Below the pieces are notes generated by a model. That model worked only from the letters and a program-made list of their open reading frames with translations, had not been told where the DNA came from and ran no database searches. Shown in pieces: positions 42,836 through 52,361 of a stretch of DNA of 64,000 bases; the first letter of the stretch is position 1; each line of letters opens with the position of its first letter. The position numbers and the translations under genes are program-made. The DNA is from Virgisporangium aurantiacum (lineage in GTDB: Bacteria > Actinomycetota > Actinomycetes > Mycobacteriales > Micromonosporaceae): NCBI RefSeq assembly GCF_016863635.1, contig NZ_BOPG01000061.1, forward strand, positions 111,159 through 175,158. Reading direction: 5' to 3'.

Positions 42836-45800
42836 GCCGCACGTCCCGCCGGCGCCGTTCGTAGGTGGCCCCGACCGTCACCAGCACCAGGCCGCCAGCG
42901 GCGAGTGGGATCCAGCGCGGCAGCAGGTCCCACCACACGACCAGTTCGTGCAGCGTAACCAGTACCAGTACCACCGCGCCCACGACCACCGGTGCCTGCC
43001 GCCGCCGCGCCCCGCCCACCACGACCACCGCGATCGCGCCCGCGCCGACGACGAGGCGGCGCAGCGGCTCACCCGGCTGGGCGAGCACCAGCGCGAGGCT
43101 GGGCAGGAACGCCGCCGCGAGCGCCGGTCCGTACGCCACCCAACTGCGCAGCGCCGGCCGGTGCCGCAGCCCGAGCGCGCCGCCGACCACGGCGAACAGC
43201 GCGAACGGCAACGTGTACGCCTCGATCAGCCCGATGTCGGCGGCGAACAGCAGCATCCACCACGCCAGCAGTTCCACCGCACCGGCGACCGGCGCGAACC
43301 ACCGTCGCCCGCCGCGCAGCGCCGACAGCCCGAGCACCGCGCCGTAGCCGATCAGCGCGGTGGCCGTCCCCCGAAGGCCCGCCGAAGCGACGAGCGCCCC
43401 GATGGCCGCGACCACCGACCCGACCTCCAGCGCGACAATCTCGGCGCGGTGCCGGCCGAGTCGGTCGAGCGCCGCCGCGCCGGCGAGCAGCAGCACCGCG
43501 ACGGCGAACGGCCCGGCGGGCGGGCTGCCGAGATCGGCCGCGACCAGCGTCGCCAGCGCGAGGCCGTGCCCGGCGGCCACCAACCAGCCGACCGTCCGGC
43601 CCGCGGGGTACCGCCCGATCGCGCCGGCGACCAGACCGGCCAGGGCCGCGACGCCGAGGGTGGTGAAGGTGGTCGCGCGGCTCGCGGTGGAACCGGCAAG
43701 AGCGGCTCCGCCGGCGGTGACCGCGTGAGCGCAGCAAAGCACGACGACGGCGAGCCCAGCCCGGTCCGTGACGTTCACCCGGGCGGCGGCGATCCCGCCG
43801 GCGACGGCCACCAGCAGCAGCGCCAGCACCCCGGCGGGCCACGGCAGCGCCAGCGCCTCCGGCGCGATGAGCACGGTCGCCGCCGCCGGCGTCAGGACCG
43901 CCGCGGCCAACCACCGCCGCATCCCGCCGAACCACATCAGCCCGGCCAACCCGGCCGTCACCAGGGCCAGCGCCGGCAGGATCCCGTCCACCGGCCCGAT
44001 GCCCTCCGGACGACCCGGTTCGACCAGCGCGTCGACGAGCGGGGGCACCGCGCTCAGCCCCACGACGGCGGCCGGAACCACCCACGGAACGACGCCGGGC
44101 TTCGCGGCCCTGGACGTCCGGATGAGGACGGCCGCCACCATGCCGATCAACGCCGCGGCCGCGGCATGCAGCAGCGTCGGCGCGCCGGGATCCGCCGGCG
44201 GCATGGCCAGCACACTCGCCGTCGCGACGGCGACGCCGCTCCTGGCCCACCGCGGATACCGGTACCGCCCGAGGATGGCCCCGCCGAGAACCAGCCCCGC
44301 CGCCACCACGGTGACGTGCGGAACCGCCACCGCGAGCCCGAACGCCCGCACCCAGGCCGCCGCCGCACCCGGCGCCAGCGCCACGGCGACGAACAGCGCA
44401 CCCCCACCGACCACCCCCGCCGCGGGCCGGGCTGGTGTGGCGGCGCCGGTGACTCCCGCCGCGGGCCGGGCCGTTGCGGCGGTGTGGGCGCCGGTGCCCT
44501 CCGCCGCGGGCCGGGCCGGTGCGTCGGCGCCGGTTTCCCCCGCCGTGGGCCGTGCTGTTCCGGCCGTGTCGGCACTGGCCGGCTGCGCCGCAGGCCCGGC
44601 TGTCCGGGCGGCGAACGCGGCGATCGCGGCGCCCATGGCCACCAGGGCCGTGAGGACGATCGCGGTCGACGTCGGGCGGGCCAGCGACGAGGCGACGGCG
44701 TAGCCCGCCAGCACGGCCGCCAGGCCGGCGGTGAACCGGGCGGTGCCGGGGTCGGTGATCCGGACGGCGGCCAGCGCGAAGCCGGCGGCGGCCAGCGTCG
44801 CGACGGGGGCGGGGGTCCACCACGGGAGGCCGGCGCCGATCGGGGCGTGCACCGCCGCGAGACCCAGAACCAGGAGCACGAATGCCGGCGCGGCCCGTGC
44901 GGTGTGCGTCCCCTCGCTTTGTGATGCGCGGCGGACCAGGAGGGCCGCGACGGCCAGGACCACCAGCGCGGCAGCCGGCTGCCAGTGCAGCAGCGCCACG
45001 CCCGGCGGCTCGGGACGCAGCCAGCGGCCGAGGTCGGCGCCCCACGGCGAGAGCGTGGCGACGGTGCCGGCCGCGTCCACCACCGTGGCCAACCCTGCGA
45101 CGAGCGCGACGGCCGCGGCGGCGATCGCGAGGCCGCCGAGGGGTCCGGACCGCCAGCCGGCCGGCAGGCGCCGCACCACCAGCGCGGTGGCCAGGACGAC
45201 CGCCGCGGTGGTCAGCACCGGCACGCCCGGCACGAGCAGCGCGACCAGTTGCGACATCTCGGCGACGAACGCCAGCGTCGCCCCGCCGGCGCCCCGGCTC
45301 TCCCGGCGCCGCCGCCACACCCGCGACAACGCGCCGACGAGCAGCAGCCCGGCGGCGAGGTGGTCCCAACCGGTCGCGGTCGGCACCACCGCCGACACGG
45401 CGACGCAGACGAGCGCACCGGCCACCGCGCCCAACGCGGGCAGTTCGGCGCGCCGCGCGAGGCCGATCAACGACGCGACGCCCAGCGCCAGGCTCGCCGT
45501 GGCGAGGCCGAGCGACAGCACCAGCGCCGGCCGCGCCGACAACGCGGCGGCGGTCGCGGCGGCGGCACCGGGCACCGCGGCGAGCGCGCCGCCGACGGCG
45601 GCGTCGCGCAGCTTGTCCAATCTCGAGCGGACGGCCACCAGCACGCACACGACGACGGTGCCACCGAGGACGGCGGCCGTGGTCCAGGGCCGGCCGAGCG
45701 AGGCGACCGCCGCGTGCAGCCCGAGCAGGGCCGCGACGCCGGCCGTGACTTCGCTGTCCTTTCGCACGGCGACCAGCGCGAGCCCCGCGCCGGCGACCCC

Positions 45801-48620
45801 GCTGACGAGCATCGGACTCCACCAGGGAAGCCCGAACGCGGCCGGAGCCGCGAACGCCACGGCGGCGATGCCGAGGAGTGCCGGCAACCGCCGGTCCCGG
45901 GCCATGAGACCGACGGCGACCAGTGCCAGCGCGACCGGCACCTGCCAACCCAGGACGGCGACGTCGTCCGCGAGCCCGTGCCAGGCGCCGAGGTCCGACG
46001 TCCACGGTGGACGGACGGCCGTGAGCGCCGCCGCCCACGCCGACCCGCCCGCGAGCGGCACCGCGACGGCCGCGACCACCGCCCCGGCGATGCCCGCACC
46101 GACCCACACGCCCGCCCGCACCTCTTTCCGCAGGCGGCGCCCGGCCCACGCGACCCCGGCGACCAGCCCCGCCGCCGCGACCAGCCCGGTGCCGGGCAGG
46201 GTGCCCGCCGCGAGGTCGGCCCCGACCGCGATCCCCGCGGCGACGGCACCCGCGACGAGCACCTGGTGCGCGTAATGGCGGCGGTCGGCAAGGGCGATGA
46301 GCCCGGCGACGGCCGCGACGGCGGGCAGCGCCCCGGCGAGAACGTCGAGCGCTCCGGCGTGGTCTCCGGCGAGGAGGACGCTCAGGGACCCGACCAGCGC
46401 GCCCGCGTTGATCGCTTTTGTGGCGTTTGCAGCTCTTGCTGCTTTTGCGGCCCCGAGTCCGGCCGCCACCAGCACCGCCGCCGCCGCCGACACCAGCGCC
46501 GCCGCCCGAACCCCGTGCCCCGGCACCCCGACGCTGATCATCAGCGCGACGACCGCACCCGGCCCGGCCGCGACGGCGACGCCGACGGCGGCACCCGCGA
46601 CGTCCGGTGCCGGGCGCCACCGACTCGCGGCGACGGCGATCGCCACTCCACCGACGACGAGGGCACCGAGCACGGCCGCGGTCGTCCGCACGTCGGCCAG
46701 CCCCGCACCGACGGCGGCCACGGCCAGGACCAGGCCGGCGCCCCCGCGAACCGCTTCCTCCCGACGGTCCGCGGCGAGCAGAGTGGACACGCCGAACGCG
46801 AGCGCCGCCGCCACCGTGACCAGCGGCATCGACGGGAGCGCGAGCACGGTCGCCACCAGGCCGGCCACGGTGGCGTGGTGCCGGGCGGCCCTCTTGGGAA
46901 GGGCGGTTGCCGCCACTGTCAAGCAGAGCAGTGTCGCGGGTAGGGCCGGGCCGTCGCCGCCCAGCGGAATCTGCACCAGCGCCCAGACGAACAACACCCC
47001 GCCGACCGCCGCGGTGCCGACCTCCGCGCCCCGCCGCCAGCCGCCGGGCACCCGTCGGACCCCATGGGCGAGCCCGGCGACGAGCATCGCGAACGGCAGC
47101 GCCCCGACGCCCGGCACGGCCAACGCCGCCGGGACCCCCACCGCCAGGACGATCGCGACCGCAGCCGCCCCGGCGGCGAGGCCACGCGCAATGGTGCCCG
47201 CCGGCCCGGCCGCGTTGCCTGCCGGCCCGGCCGTGTGGCCCGCAAGCTCGGCCATGCGGCCCGCCGGCCTGGTGAGCGCGGCCACCGCCACGCCGACCGT
47301 CGCTGCCGCCACCAGCGCGAGGCTCGCCGGCAGCGCCACTCCCGCCGACGGAGCCGGCACCAGTGCCAGCAGCGCCGCCACCCACGCCACCGCGCCCGTC
47401 ACGGCGACGAACAGCCAGGCGAGCACACGGCGTCCCGCGTCGACGGCCGTGCCCGGTGACCGGCGCAACCACCGGAGCGTCACCACGTCCTGGGCCGCGA
47501 CGGTGGCCGCGAGCATGCCGATCCCCGCGTACGCGACCGTGCCCGCCGCCGACCCGGGCACGGGCAACGCCGGTGCCGGGTGGTGACCCGATCCGCCGCC
47601 GGAGCCCGCCCCGACGCCGGCGATGAGCAGCGGCAGCACGGGCTGCATCGCCAGCAGCGCGACGTACCCGGGCGTATGGAGCGGCGCGAGCCTCCGGTAG
47701 CCGGCGGCGACGGCCGCGGTTCCGAGCAGCACGAGGCCGGCGAACGTCGGCGCGGGCAGCAACCGGTCGACCCCGAACAGGCCGACGGAGTGCGCGGCGT
47801 AGCCGTCGAGGCCCACGAGGAGCAGGGCCACCGCGCTGATGGTCTCCGCCGTCGCGGCCAGGCCGCGCCGGTTCAGCAACCAGGGGACGGCGAGCGCGAT
47901 CAGGGTGACGGTCCCGAGGATGGCGGCGCGACCCGCCGGCCCGAACGTCGTCCACGCGACGGCGGTGAACGTGATCGCCGCGACGCCGAGAAGCAGCCCG
48001 CCGAGCGTCAGCAACACAGCCTGAACCGACAGCGCCGACGCCTCATCGGCCGGTGGCGGCGCGGGTTGTGGCGGCGCGGGTTGTGGCGGTGCGGCCTGTG
48101 GCTGCGCGGCCTGTGGCTGCGCGGCCTGTGGCTGCGCGGCTTGCGGCTGCGCGGCTTGCGGCGCCGCGGCTTGCGGTGGAGCGGCCTGTGGCTGCGCGGC
48201 CTGCGGCGCCGCGGCCCGTGGCGGCGCGGCGGTGTGCGGCGGAGATTGCGGCGGCCGGACAACGGGTGGCGCGGTGATGCGCGGCGCGGCAATATGCGGC
48301 ACGGGCCGAGGCGGCACGGGTTGTGGTGGTATGGCCTGGGGCGCGGGCCGGGGCGCCGGTACCGGCTGCCAGTGCGGCGTGCCGGTGGACCGGCGGCTCA
48401 GCGCGATCGCCAGAATCGTGCGACGTTTGTTCAGGACGCCGCGCTCCTCGACCAGCGCGGTCCGCTCGCGGTTGAGCAGCGTCACACGCTTGCCGAGGCG
48501 CGCGATCTCGCCGTCGACCTCGTCCAGGCGGGCGCCGAGGCCCGCGAGGCGAACATCAAGGTGAACCAGCTCGTTGTTTCCCGGCGCATTGTCGGCAGTG
48601 AATTCGGAGTGGCCCCGCAT
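42804..48620 (-). CDS. giant SCO7613-like multi-pass membrane protein
   Basis: 1,938 residues. The N-terminus is a short coiled coil (LVHLDVRLAGLGARLDEVDGEIARLGKRVTLLNRER). A Pro/Ala/Gln linker encoded by 15-bp repeats follows, then dozens of hydrophobic helices with Gly/Ala/Val bias, punctuated by small acidic loops. This is the SCO7613-like architecture of actinomycetes but longer than I recall for that family. No enzymatic motif is seen. A second repetitive section (PAAGVTGAATPARPAAG type) lies in a loop around 44400-44560. The codons around 46001 include TCCACNGTGGA in yet another frame. It may be a scaffold or transporter of the envelope; that is only a guess. Confidence 0.8.
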   Translation of the reverse strand: MRGHSEFTADNAPGNNELVHLDVRLAGLGARLDEVDGEIARLGKRVTLLNRERTALVEERGVLNKRRTILAIALSRRSTGTPHWQPVPAPRPAPQAIPPQPVPPRPVPHIAAPRITAPPVVRPPQSPPHTAAPPRAAAPQAAQPQAAPPQAAAPQAAQPQAAQPQAAQPQAAQPQAAPPQPAPPQPAPPPADEASALSVQAVLLTLGGLLLGVAAITFTAVAWTTFGPAGRAAILGTVTLIALAVPWLLNRRGLAATAETISAVALLLVGLDGYAAHSVGLFGVDRLLPAPTFAGLVLLGTAAVAAGYRRLAPLHTPGYVALLAMQPVLPLLIAGVGAGSGGGSGHHPAPALPVPGSAAGTVAYAGIGMLAATVAAQDVVTLRWLRRSPGTAVDAGRRVLAWLFVAVTGAVAWVAALLALVPAPSAGVALPASLALVAAATVGVAVAALTRPAGRMAELAGHTAGPAGNAAGPAGTIARGLAAGAAAVAIVLAVGVPAALAVPGVGALPFAMLVAGLAHGVRRVPGGWRRGAEVGTAAVGGVLFVWALVQIPLGGDGPALPATLLCLTVAATALPKRAARHHATVAGLVATVLALPSMPLVTVAAALAFGVSTLLAADRREEAVRGGAGLVLAVAAVGAGLADVRTTAAVLGALVVGGVAIAVAASRWRPAPDVAGAAVGVAVAAGPGAVVALMISVGVPGHGVRAAALVSAAAAVLVAAGLGAAKAARAANATKAINAGALVGSLSVLLAGDHAGALDVLAGALPAVAAVAGLIALADRRHYAHQVLVAGAVAAGIAVGADLAAGTLPGTGLVAAAGLVAGVAWAGRRLRKEVRAGVWVGAGIAGAVVAAVAVPLAGGSAWAAALTAVRPPWTSDLGAWHGLADDVAVLGWQVPVALALVAVGLMARDRRLPALLGIAAVAFAAPAAFGLPWWSPMLVSGVAGAGLALVAVRKDSEVTAGVAALLGLHAAVASLGRPWTTAAVLGGTVVVCVLVAVRSRLDKLRDAAVGGALAAVPGAAAATAAALSARPALVLSLGLATASLALGVASLIGLARRAELPALGAVAGALVCVAVSAVVPTATGWDHLAAGLLLVGALSRVWRRRRESRGAGGATLAFVAEMSQLVALLVPGVPVLTTAAVVLATALVVRRLPAGWRSGPLGGLAIAAAAVALVAGLATVVDAAGTVATLSPWGADLGRWLRPEPPGVALLHWQPAAALVVLAVAALLVRRASQSEGTHTARAAPAFVLLVLGLAAVHAPIGAGLPWWTPAPVATLAAAGFALAAVRITDPGTARFTAGLAAVLAGYAVASSLARPTSTAIVLTALVAMGAAIAAFAARTAGPAAQPASADTAGTARPTAGETGADAPARPAAEGTGAHTAATARPAAGVTGAATPARPAAGVVGGGALFVAVALAPGAAAAWVRAFGLAVAVPHVTVVAAGLVLGGAILGRYRYPRWARSGVAVATASVLAMPPADPGAPTLLHAAAAALIGMVAAVLIRTSRAAKPGVVPWVVPAAVVGLSAVPPLVDALVEPGRPEGIGPVDGILPALALVTAGLAGLMWFGGMRRWLAAAVLTPAAATVLIAPEALALPWPAGVLALLLVAVAGGIAAARVNVTDRAGLAVVVLCCAHAVTAGGAALAGSTASRATTFTTLGVAALAGLVAGAIGRYPAGRTVGWLVAAGHGLALATLVAADLGSPPAGPFAVAVLLLAGAAALDRLGRHRAEIVALEVGSVVAAIGALVASAGLRGTATALIGYGAVLGLSALRGGRRWFAPVAGAVELLAWWMLLFAADIGLIEAYTLPFALFAVVGGALGLRHRPALRSWVAYGPALAAAFLPSLALVLAQPGEPLRRLVVGAGAIAVVVVGGARRRQAPVVVGAVVLVLVTLHELVVWWDLLPRWIPLAAGGLVLVTVGATYERRRRDVRLIRVAVQEMR
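48061..48240. repeat. 15-bp tandem repeat in giant membrane gene linker
   Basis: About twelve consecutive 15-bp units of GCGGCCTGTGGCTGC type occupy 48061-48240, including adjacent exact copies. The minus-strand product is a run of AQPQA and APPQA pentads between the coiled coil and the first membrane helix. Confidence 0.9.
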
Positions 48621-48748
48621 ACCGGCAGGATGCGGAACCGTCCGTATCGACGCGATTAAGATCCGAGTGTTCGCAGCGAACGGGAATCAAATCGAAACCC
48701 GTTGTACCGCACCGAGTCCGGCTCGTTGCTCCACCGTTATCGTCGGCC

Positions 48749-49117
48749 TTACAACGGCAGCTCCTCGACGGTCACCTTGTTCGGATAGAACGCCACGTAC
48801 TCCTTGATGGGCGCGACCGCCTCGTACGGCGCCTCGTAGGTCCAGACGACGTTCTCGCCCGCACCGGCGATGCTGTAGTACGACGCGTCGCCCTTGTACG
48901 GGCAGTATGTCTGGTGATCGGTGCGCTCGAGCAGGGCCATGTCGACGTCGGCGCGGGGTACGTACGGCACCGCCGGGTACGTGGCCTCCTTGAGGCTCAA
49001 CGCCTGCGTGGTGTCGGCGACCACCCGGTCACCGACCCGCACCACGACGCGCGACGCGGCGGGCGTGACGGTGATCGGGTGGTCGGGCCCGGGAATCTTC
49101 ACTGGCTTGTCGGTCAT
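48749..49117 (-). CDS. DUF427 protein
   Basis: 122 residues. DUF427 motifs are clear: VRVGDRVVADTTQALSLKEATYPAVPYVPRADVDMALLERTDHQTYCPYKGDASYY and the end VWTYEAPYEAVAPIKEYVAFYPNKV. The conserved CPYKG cysteine and the YP pair are intact. The family has a beta-barrel fold and no agreed biochemical role. ATG 49117 is preferred over a longer frame starting 12 bases upstream. Confidence 0.9.
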   Translation of the reverse strand: MTDKPVKIPGPDHPITVTPAASRVVVRVGDRVVADTTQALSLKEATYPAVPYVPRADVDMALLERTDHQTYCPYKGDASYYSIAGAGENVVWTYEAPYEAVAPIKEYVAFYPNKVTVEELPL

Positions 49118-49144
49118 ATCCGGGGCCAACGTCCGACCCCGGAC

Positions 49145-50080
49145 CTATGTTCCAGTCACGAACTCGGTGTATGCCGCGACACCGTCCGGGTCGGCGTAGC
49201 CGCCGGCCGGCACGGTACCCGTTCCCAGGTACCAGTTGTCGTGCTGCCAGTACAGGATCGTGTCGAAACCGTGCGACTCCAACCAGATCCGGGACGCGCG
49301 GATCGCCGGCCCGCGCGACGCCCGCGTGCCCATGTCGTCGTCGATTCCCCACTCCGTGAGCGAGAGCGGCTCGCCCAGCCCGCCGAAGGCGGCGTACCAG
49401 CGCAGCATCCGCGGGTCCGACCCGACCGACACCGGGTCGTCGGGCTCGCTGCCGCGCGTGCTGGCCTGCCAGTACAGGTCGAACCCGTACGCGTCGGCGT
49501 ACGCGGCCGGCACGATCCAGTCCTGGATCTCCCGGTCGCCGCCGGTGCCGTTGTTGGTGACCTTCGTCGACCCCGGCCGCCACTGGTACGACATGTGCAC
49601 CGGCACGATGCGAACGGCCGCGTTGACCGCCTTCGCCACCACATAGACGCGCGTGAACGCGGCGACGAACTGCACGCCCGTCATGTCGTCCTCGGGCTCG
49701 TGGAAGTACGTCAGATAGCTTCCGGACGGCATCGCCCCCGCGATCGCCTGGATCTCGGCATCGCACGTGCCGGCCGCGACCGCGGTCGGCGTGCACGAGG
49801 TCTTGAACGAGTACCAGAGGATCGCGCCGTGCGTGGTGTGGCAGGTGACCGCGTCGGCCGGCGGCGTGGCGCCGGTCGAGGTGAACACCCGGCGGATCTC
49901 CAGCGGACCGAGATGGCCGCGCTCCTCCAGGAAGCCGGCGCAGGTGTTGCCGCTACCCACGGTGTCGCCGGCGGAGGTGGTGGCACCCACGTACGTGGGC
50001 GCGGTGGCGCCGGCCGGGGCCGGCGGAACGAACGCGAACAGGACGATGACGATGATGGCGGCCGTACGGAGTCTGAGCAC
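49145..50080 (-). CDS. secreted clan-A glycoside hydrolase (GH26-like)
   Basis: 311 residues. The signal peptide (LRLRTAAIIVIVLFAFVPPAPAGA) follows a GTG start with GGGAGG. The barrel has an acid/base candidate in YLTYFHEPEDDMTG and a nucleophile candidate in PLSLTEWGIDDDMG, the spacing expected for two Glu at the ends of strands 4 and 7. Aromatic patches (ILWYSFKTS, YQWRPGS, YWQHDNWYLG) line the probable sugar site. GH26-like endomannanases are the nearest match by eye; the precise family is open. Confidence 0.75.
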   Translation of the reverse strand: MLRLRTAAIIVIVLFAFVPPAPAGATAPTYVGATTSAGDTVGSGNTCAGFLEERGHLGPLEIRRVFTSTGATPPADAVTCHTTHGAILWYSFKTSCTPTAVAAGTCDAEIQAIAGAMPSGSYLTYFHEPEDDMTGVQFVAAFTRVYVVAKAVNAAVRIVPVHMSYQWRPGSTKVTNNGTGGDREIQDWIVPAAYADAYGFDLYWQASTRGSEPDDPVSVGSDPRMLRWYAAFGGLGEPLSLTEWGIDDDMGTRASRGPAIRASRIWLESHGFDTILYWQHDNWYLGTGTVPAGGYADPDGVAAYTEFVTGT

Positions 50081-50158
50081 TGTTGCCTCCCTGACTACGG
50101 ACGGTAGGGAGATGAACAGATCGACAGTCGTTCACTGAACTGAGTGAGCGGTGAGTGA

Positions 50159-50611
50159 CTAGACGGTGTGGTCCGGTGGGGGGCGGTGGGTCGCCACCAC
50201 GCGGTCGAAGCGGCGGCCGTTCGGGCCGCTCCTCGCCGTCACCCCGCAGGTCACCAGGTGGACCGGGCCGTCAACCGGCGCGATCGCGCCGGTGCCCCAG
50301 CGCAACCACACCGCGATCCGCCCGGCCTCGGCCTCGGCGCGGAGCTTGTCCAGCGTGCGGCGACGGTCGGAGCGGTCGACCTCGACCACTACCGGAGGAC
50401 CGGCGGGACGCGCGCACGCGACGTCGAGCGTCGAGAAGTGCATCGGCGGCGGTAACGGGACGACGCTGCGTGCCCGCCGGTACACCCGCCAGTTCTGCCC
50501 GACCGCCCAGTCGACGACCGTCTCGATCAGGAGCTCGGTGACCTCGTCGGCGGTCCGGTCCAGGAATGTCAGGCGCGAGATCCGGGCGGCGAGAGAAGAG
50601 GCGACCGACAT
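50159..50611 (-). CDS. hypothetical protein, possible nuclease-like fold
   Basis: 150 residues from ATG 50611, with TACGGT 7 nt upstream on the minus strand (50619-50624), a leaderless pattern. The middle shows STLDVACARPAGPPVVVEVDRSDRRRTLDKLRAEAEAGRIAVWLRWG, where VVVEVDRSD and a helix-strand pair recall restriction-endonuclease-like folds, but the key E-x-K is not clean. Divergent from the adhesin-like gene across 85 bp. Function unknown. Confidence 0.65.
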   Translation of the reverse strand: MSVASSLAARISRLTFLDRTADEVTELLIETVVDWAVGQNWRVYRRARSVVPLPPPMHFSTLDVACARPAGPPVVVEVDRSDRRRTLDKLRAEAEAGRIAVWLRWGTGAIAPVDGPVHLVTCGVTARSGPNGRRFDRVVATHRPPPDHTV

Positions 50612-50696
50612 GGATGGCACCGTAACAACGCCGCGTGCGTACTGAGAATCGAAGAAGATCGGTTCAGTACCGGGCGAAATGGGGTACCTCAGCGGA

Positions 50697-51515
50697 ATGA
50701 CGCTCACGTCGACGCGCCCGCCGGAACCGGCAGAGCATCAGGAACCGGCAGAGCATCAGGAACCGGCAGAGCATCAGGAACCGGAACAGCGCGGCTTCGA
50801 CCGCAAGTGGCTGATCGCCGGTGCGGCCGCGCTCGTGCTGATCCTGGTGGTGGCGCTGATCCTCGCGGCGATCGGGAGCGCCGGTGACGGAACGCGGGCA
50901 ACGGGCGGTCACACCGTGACCGGACCCGTCGAGAACCCCGAAGAGGCGACCGTCGAGCTGCTCACCGGCGCGACGTCGGTGACCGTCCGGGCCGCCGACC
51001 TCGACGGCCACCTGTACCGGGTGAGCACCCCGGACGGCGCCCGCCAGCGCCCCCTGGTGAGCCGGTCCGGCACGGTCGTGCACGTCGAGCTCGGCGACTC
51101 CGGCGAGAGCGGTCCCTCGGCCGTGGAGATTGTCGTCAGGACCGGAACGACCTGGCGCGTACGGCTCGTCGCCGGTGCCACGCGCGACACGGTCGACCTG
51201 TCCGGTGCGCGGGTCTCCGGCGTGGAGTTCGTCGGCGGCGTGGGCAGCATCGACCTGACCCTGCCGCGCCCGTCCGGGACCGTCGAGGTGCGGATGACCG
51301 GCGGCACCGGCTCGTGGGCGACGCACCTGCCGGCCGACGTGCCGGTGCGGGTGACGGCCGGCAGCGGCGCGGGCGCCGTCACCGTCGACGGGACCACCCG
51401 GAACGGCGTCGCCGCCGGAACCACGGTCACCGGCGACGGCTGGGACGCGGCCGCCGACCGCTTCGACATCGTGGCCACCGCCGGAATGTCGTCGCTGACG
51501 GTGGACCGCCGCTGA
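50697..51515 (+). CDS. membrane-anchored adhesin-like (DUF4097-type) protein with EPAEHQ repeats
   Basis: 272 residues. After three copies of EPAEHQ encoded by exact 18-bp repeats, one membrane helix (WLIAGAAALVLILVVALILAAI) leads to an extracytoplasmic beta-rich domain. The domain has repeated short strands (SVTVRAADLDGHLYRVS, VDLSGARVSGVEFVGGVGSIDLTL, VRVTAGSGAGAVTVDG), as in DUF4097/adhesin beta-helix proteins. ATG 50697 is preferred to the earlier in-frame start because it begins just before the repeats. The cytosolic repeat head may bind a partner. Confidence 0.75.
   Translation: MTLTSTRPPEPAEHQEPAEHQEPAEHQEPEQRGFDRKWLIAGAAALVLILVVALILAAIGSAGDGTRATGGHTVTGPVENPEEATVELLTGATSVTVRAADLDGHLYRVSTPDGARQRPLVSRSGTVVHVELGDSGESGPSAVEIVVRTGTTWRVRLVAGATRDTVDLSGARVSGVEFVGGVGSIDLTLPRPSGTVEVRMTGGTGSWATHLPADVPVRVTAGSGAGAVTVDGTTRNGVAAGTTVTGDGWDAAADRFDIVATAGMSSLTVDRR
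50724..50785 (+). repeat. 18-bp tandem repeat encoding EPAEHQ
   Basis: GAACCGGCAGAGCATCAG is present three times without mismatch at 50724-50741, 50742-50759 and 50760-50777, followed by a partial copy. It codes for the cytosolic head of the adhesin-like protein. Confidence 0.95.
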
Positions 51516-51518
51516 CCC

Positions 51519-51553
51519 GTCCGGCGCCGGCGGGGTCAGCGCCGGCGCCGGAC
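51519..51553. terminator. bidirectional terminator hairpin
   Basis: GTCCGGCGCCGGCG (51519-51532) and CGCCGGCGCCGGAC (51540-51553) form a perfect 14-bp stem around GGGTCAG, followed by GTAAAAC. It begins 3 bp after the stop of the adhesin-like gene and separates it from the convergent SnoaL-type gene. Confidence 0.75.
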
Positions 51554-51560
51554 GTAAAAC

Positions 51561-52355
51561 TCAGGGCGTGAGGTCGGTCGCGGCCGAACCGGTCGCGGGG
51601 TCCATCGGATACGACAGGTGCTGGTGGACGAGCTTCCACCCGGCAGCCGTCCGCCGGAACACCCGGGTTCCGCGCGACCACGTCGGTGCGCCGTCCACGG
51701 TCACCCGATCGAGCCCCCACGTCACAGCAAGATCATCGTGGACGCGCACCGCGACGTCGGGCAGCTCGAACGTCACGTCGCCGGGCGCCTCCAGCCCGGC
51801 CCGGCACACCTCGCGCACCTCGTCGATCCCGACGTACCGCAGCGGCGCCCCCAACTCGTACGACACGACGTCGTCGTCGATCGTTGCCATCAGCCCGTCG
51901 AGATCGCGCGCCGCCGTGTCCCGCGACCACCCGTCGAGAAGGTCGCGGACCTCCTGCTCGTCGCCACTTTCATCAGCGAACGAGTGGTGCTCGTGGCTGA
52001 CCACCCACCGTCCGTTCTCCTTGCGCAGCCCGAGCGTGAGCCGCAGCCGCGTCTCCGGGTTGCGGGCCAGCCCGTCCGGTGTGTCGCAGCGCAGCAACGC
52101 GTGCGCGAACGCCACGTCGTCGCCGGCGGTGACGTCGAGGTCGACGAGCTCGAACACGGCGCCGCTCGCCTGCCAGCGGAAGAACGGCGGCCACGTGTCC
52201 CGGTAGGCGTCGATGCCGCGGACCCCGTCGTGCGGCGGCGGCACGTCGAACATCACGATGTCGTCGGTGTGGTCGGCGAGGACGGTATCGAGGTCGCCGG
52301 CGTGCACCGCGGCGACCCAGCGTTCGATCAGTGCCCTGATGTGTTTCTCGGTCAT
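51561..52355 (-). CDS. tandem SnoaL-like protein
   Basis: 264 residues made of two SnoaL/NTF2-fold halves. Half one spans about 1-125 (ALIERWVAAVHAGDLDTVLADHTDDIVMFDVPPP); half two about 130-255 (RDLLDGWSRDTAARDLDGLMATIDDDVVSYELGAP), ending VFRRTAAGWKLVHQHLSYP. The halves align to each other, indicating a duplication and fusion. It lies 6 bp after the SigG-like sigma gene, whose own C-terminus is also SnoaL-like. The domains may bind a common small ligand, which would be a sensory role; enzymatic action is not shown. Confidence 0.8.
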   Translation of the reverse strand: MTEKHIRALIERWVAAVHAGDLDTVLADHTDDIVMFDVPPPHDGVRGIDAYRDTWPPFFRWQASGAVFELVDLDVTAGDDVAFAHALLRCDTPDGLARNPETRLRLTLGLRKENGRWVVSHEHHSFADESGDEQEVRDLLDGWSRDTAARDLDGLMATIDDDVVSYELGAPLRYVGIDEVREVCRAGLEAPGDVTFELPDVAVRVHDDLAVTWGLDRVTVDGAPTWSRGTRVFRRTAAGWKLVHQHLSYPMDPATGSAATDLTP

Positions 52356-52361
52356 GCCTGT

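Noticed and set aside
48061..48240. CRISPR-like array
   Set aside because: Units are contiguous 15-bp repeats without spacers and are in frame with the membrane gene.
42783..48659. Several long forward frames opposite the giant membrane gene
   Set aside because: They are Arg/Pro/Thr-rich and match no domain; the minus-strand frame has regular membrane helices.
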